DNA of 15,983 bases from an uncultured Oscillospiraceae bacterium (GTDB lineage Bacteria; Bacillota; Clostridia; Oscillospirales; Acutalibacteraceae): assembly GCA_902478455.1 (NCBI GenBank), contig CABSLJ010000041.1:1-15983 (forward strand). The letters are read 5' to 3'. A program made the translations under genes and the position numbers. Every line of letters starts with the position of its first letter. The stretch's first letter is position 1. The notes beneath the pieces are model-generated. The model did no database searches, had not been told where the DNA came from, and saw only the letters and a list, made by a program, of their open reading frames with translations. Of the stretch, positions 14,610 to 15,983 are shown piece after piece.

Positions 14610-15887
14610 TTATGCGTTTCCCTTGGGAAGGGCGGCGTCAGCGTCAATTTTTGCATCGGGTTGCAGGTCTTCTTGAAGCGCCGGCGGAAGGGAATCGTCC
14701 CCATCGGCGATGGGAAGAAGGTCAATGCCGCTGTCGTCTTCGCGCAGCCGCAGGCGGATGCGCATCACCGCAGTGTTTTTTTGCGTGGAATCGACAGGAT
14801 GATAGTAGACCACATAAAGCGAGCGGTCGGGCAGCTCGCAGCAGTTGGCGTAAAGATAGGCCGTGTTGTCTATTAAAAAGCCGTTGTGAGCATTTGGGGC
14901 AATCCAGGTCCGGCCGTTGTCCCGGCTCCAGATGATCTGAATGCTGTTGGTGATTTCCGCCCAGTTGCCCATTCTACCGAACAGGCAGACGATGACGCCG
15001 TCCCTCATCTTTATGAGTCCTGGGGCAATCATCGGAATACCCAGGGAGGAGAAATCCGACCAGGTTTTGCCTTCATCATGAGAGAAGGCGAATTCTCCGT
15101 TGGGACGGCTGACCAAAAGCAGCGTGCCGTCGTCGGTATAACAGATAGCGGGCTCATCCACCGGATGTTCGGCGCCGCCCAGCGAGGAAACGAAGGACCA
15201 GCTTTCCCCGCCGTCGTCCGAACGGTAGAGCCCCAACATCAGCGGGGCGCGCCAGGCGTCGCAGGCGTATGTAGCGAGTAAGACCGAGCCGCCCGGGAGC
15301 AGTATCATCTTTGAGCGCATGCGGTCGTAATACACAAAGGGAGAGGGCATGTAGACCGGTTCGGACCAGGTTCGGCCGCCGTCTTTTGATTTGATGGTGC
15401 ACACCCGGCTATTTTTCTCTCTGCCGGGGGGAGGAGCCTCATAGCCGTACCAGCCGGGCATATGGAACATGGCGCACAAAAGAGAGCCGTCCGGCAGTTC
15501 CAGCACGGTGGGGTGCCTGTCGTCAAAGGGGGAATCGTAAAGGGTGGTCGGCTGGGACCAGGTTTTGCCCAAGTCCCGCGAACGGGAGATAAGAGCCCGT
15601 CCACCGGTGGGCGCATCCACTCCCTCCGCCGCCTTGCCTTCGCGCGCCAGAAAATCGGGCGCCAGGTCCACCGGAGTGGGGAAGGAGGCGTGCCAGTAGC
15701 CGCCCGAAAAGGTACATAGCAGCTCCCCGTTGGAGAGCAGGCATACATCTTCCCAGCCGTTAAAACCGGTGCAGCCCGGATAGGCGGGAGAAGGGTTGAC
15801 GCCGCGGCCGGTCAGAATTCGTCTTTGCTTCCTGAAGTCTCCCGTGGAGCGGTCCTCCACGACCTTCAGGAAAACAGAATCAATCAT
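14610..15887 (-). CDS. Five-Asp-box (BNR) protein of sialidase-like beta-propeller fold
   Basis: A 425-residue protein with five Asp boxes (S-x-D-x-G-x-[TS]-W): 103-110, 167-174, 223-230, 269-276 and 321-328, spaced about 46-64 residues apart as in a six-bladed propeller. There is no signal peptide or membrane segment, so it should be cytoplasmic. Annotators would call it exo-alpha-sialidase, but I see no F/Y-R-I-P motif near the N-terminus, and the sialidase arginine triad and Tyr/Glu pair cannot be assigned. DRHPTVLELPDGSLL (123-137) and HPVDEPAI (241-248) are conserved-looking histidine- and acid-rich segments that could line a site. The C-terminal 45 residues are acidic and less structured. 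ATG at 15887 has only a weak binding site. It heads the operon with the sugar importer, which suggests intracellular glycan processing. Other Asp-box hydrolases or lyases remain possible. Confidence 0.85.
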   Translation of the reverse strand: MIDSVFLKVVEDRSTGDFRKQRRILTGRGVNPSPAYPGCTGFNGWEDVCLLSNGELLCTFSGGYWHASFPTPVDLAPDFLAREGKAAEGVDAPTGGRALISRSRDLGKTWSQPTTLYDSPFDDRHPTVLELPDGSLLCAMFHMPGWYGYEAPPPGREKNSRVCTIKSKDGGRTWSEPVYMPSPFVYYDRMRSKMILLPGGSVLLATYACDAWRAPLMLGLYRSDDGGESWSFVSSLGGAEHPVDEPAICYTDDGTLLLVSRPNGEFAFSHDEGKTWSDFSSLGIPMIAPGLIKMRDGVIVCLFGRMGNWAEITNSIQIIWSRDNGRTWIAPNAHNGFLIDNTAYLYANCCELPDRSLYVVYYHPVDSTQKNTAVMRIRLRLREDDSGIDLLPIADGDDSLPPALQEDLQPDAKIDADAALPKGNA

Positions 15888-15904
15888 AAACCCATGACCC
15901 CAAT

Positions 15905-15935
15905 TCCAGTGAAATCGTTTGTGTCAAGTGAAATC
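15905..15935. promoter_or_regulatory. Direct repeat upstream of the Asp-box gene
   Basis: TCCAGTGAAATC (15905-15916) and TCAAGTGAAATC (15924-15935) match at 11 of 12 bases with a 19-bp period, 18-48 bp before the start codon at 15887. The second copy overlaps a minus-strand TTGACA (15927-15922), but no acceptable -10 lies 16-18 bp downstream. A regulator binding site is possible. Confidence 0.35.
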
Positions 15936-15974
15936 CATCGTAAAGCTTACTGTAGACTGCGTTTATTAGCATAG

Positions 15975-15980
15975 ATTATA
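15975..15980 (-). promoter_or_regulatory. Possible -10 element of the sugar operon, cut by the window edge
   Basis: TATAAT on the minus strand, in an AT-rich stretch (15962-15983). Its -35 would fall outside the window, so it cannot be verified. It would give a leader of about 80 nt carrying the direct repeats at 15905-15935. Confidence 0.3.
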
Positions 15981-15983
15981 TAT

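Noticed and set aside
15922..15927. Minus-strand TTGACA as -35 of the sugar operon
   Set aside because: At 16-18 bp downstream the bases read ATTGGG or similar, far from TATAAT, so a promoter here is not supported.
1..15983. CRISPR array, tRNA, rRNA or insertion sequence
   Set aside because: No regularly spaced direct repeats, no cloverleaf with GTTCRANNC, no rRNA stretch and no transposase-like frame were found by reading both strands.

Overview
The window looks like a chromosomal piece of a GC-rich, anaerobic, low-to-mid-GC-outgroup Firmicute, most plausibly a gut clostridium (Oscillospirales-like). This rests on AGGAGG-type ribosome binding sites, consensus sigma-A promoters, a pyruvate/ferredoxin-style indolepyruvate oxidoreductase, an LplB/YtcP/LipO-type sugar ABC importer without its own ATPase, and intergenic GGGCG...CGCCC palindromes. 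The taxonomic placement is inference; no rRNA or marker gene beyond glycolysis is present.

Plus strand, 1-4486. The window opens inside tpiA (C-terminal 87 residues) followed by gpmI, the end of a glycolytic cluster, closed by a strong terminator. Then a perfect TTGACA-N17-TATAAT promoter drives a monocistronic alpha-oxoamine synthase that resembles bacterial serine palmitoyltransferase. After a 220-bp spacer holding a perfect 12-bp hairpin comes an unrecognised membrane-anchored, probably exported protein. A hairpin terminator at 4511-4537 separates these genes from the convergent minus-strand block.

Minus strand, 8711-4570. A compact aromatic-acid operon: paaK (aryl-CoA ligase), iorA and iorB (indolepyruvate:ferredoxin oxidoreductase), and a tandem-ACT protein. 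The first three genes are joined by two ATGA overlaps. A promoter with 17-bp spacing lies at 8850-8878, and a 10-bp hairpin sits in the leader. Together the enzymes interconvert aryl-pyruvates, arylacetyl-CoA and arylacetates; the ACT protein is the obvious candidate sensor of an aromatic amino acid.

Minus strand, 10555-9062. A stand-alone sodium:solute symporter with its own promoter and a pair of TAAA-N3-TTTA repeats between promoter and gene. Downstream of it, the 350-bp spacer before paaK carries a 73-bp REPIN-like nested palindrome.

Minus strand, 15887-10800. A carbohydrate-uptake operon: a cytoplasmic five-Asp-box (sialidase-fold) protein, two ABC permeases and a large lipoprotein solute-binding protein, closed by a strong terminator. 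The importer presumably brings in an oligosaccharide that the Asp-box protein processes inside the cell. The operon's regulator and main promoter probably lie beyond the right edge.

No tRNA, rRNA, CRISPR array, transposase or prophage gene was seen. The most interesting items are the serine-palmitoyltransferase-like gene in a probable Firmicute, the Asp-box protein that lacks a visible sialidase FRIP motif, the REPIN-like element and the mutually exclusive hairpins ahead of gpmI.
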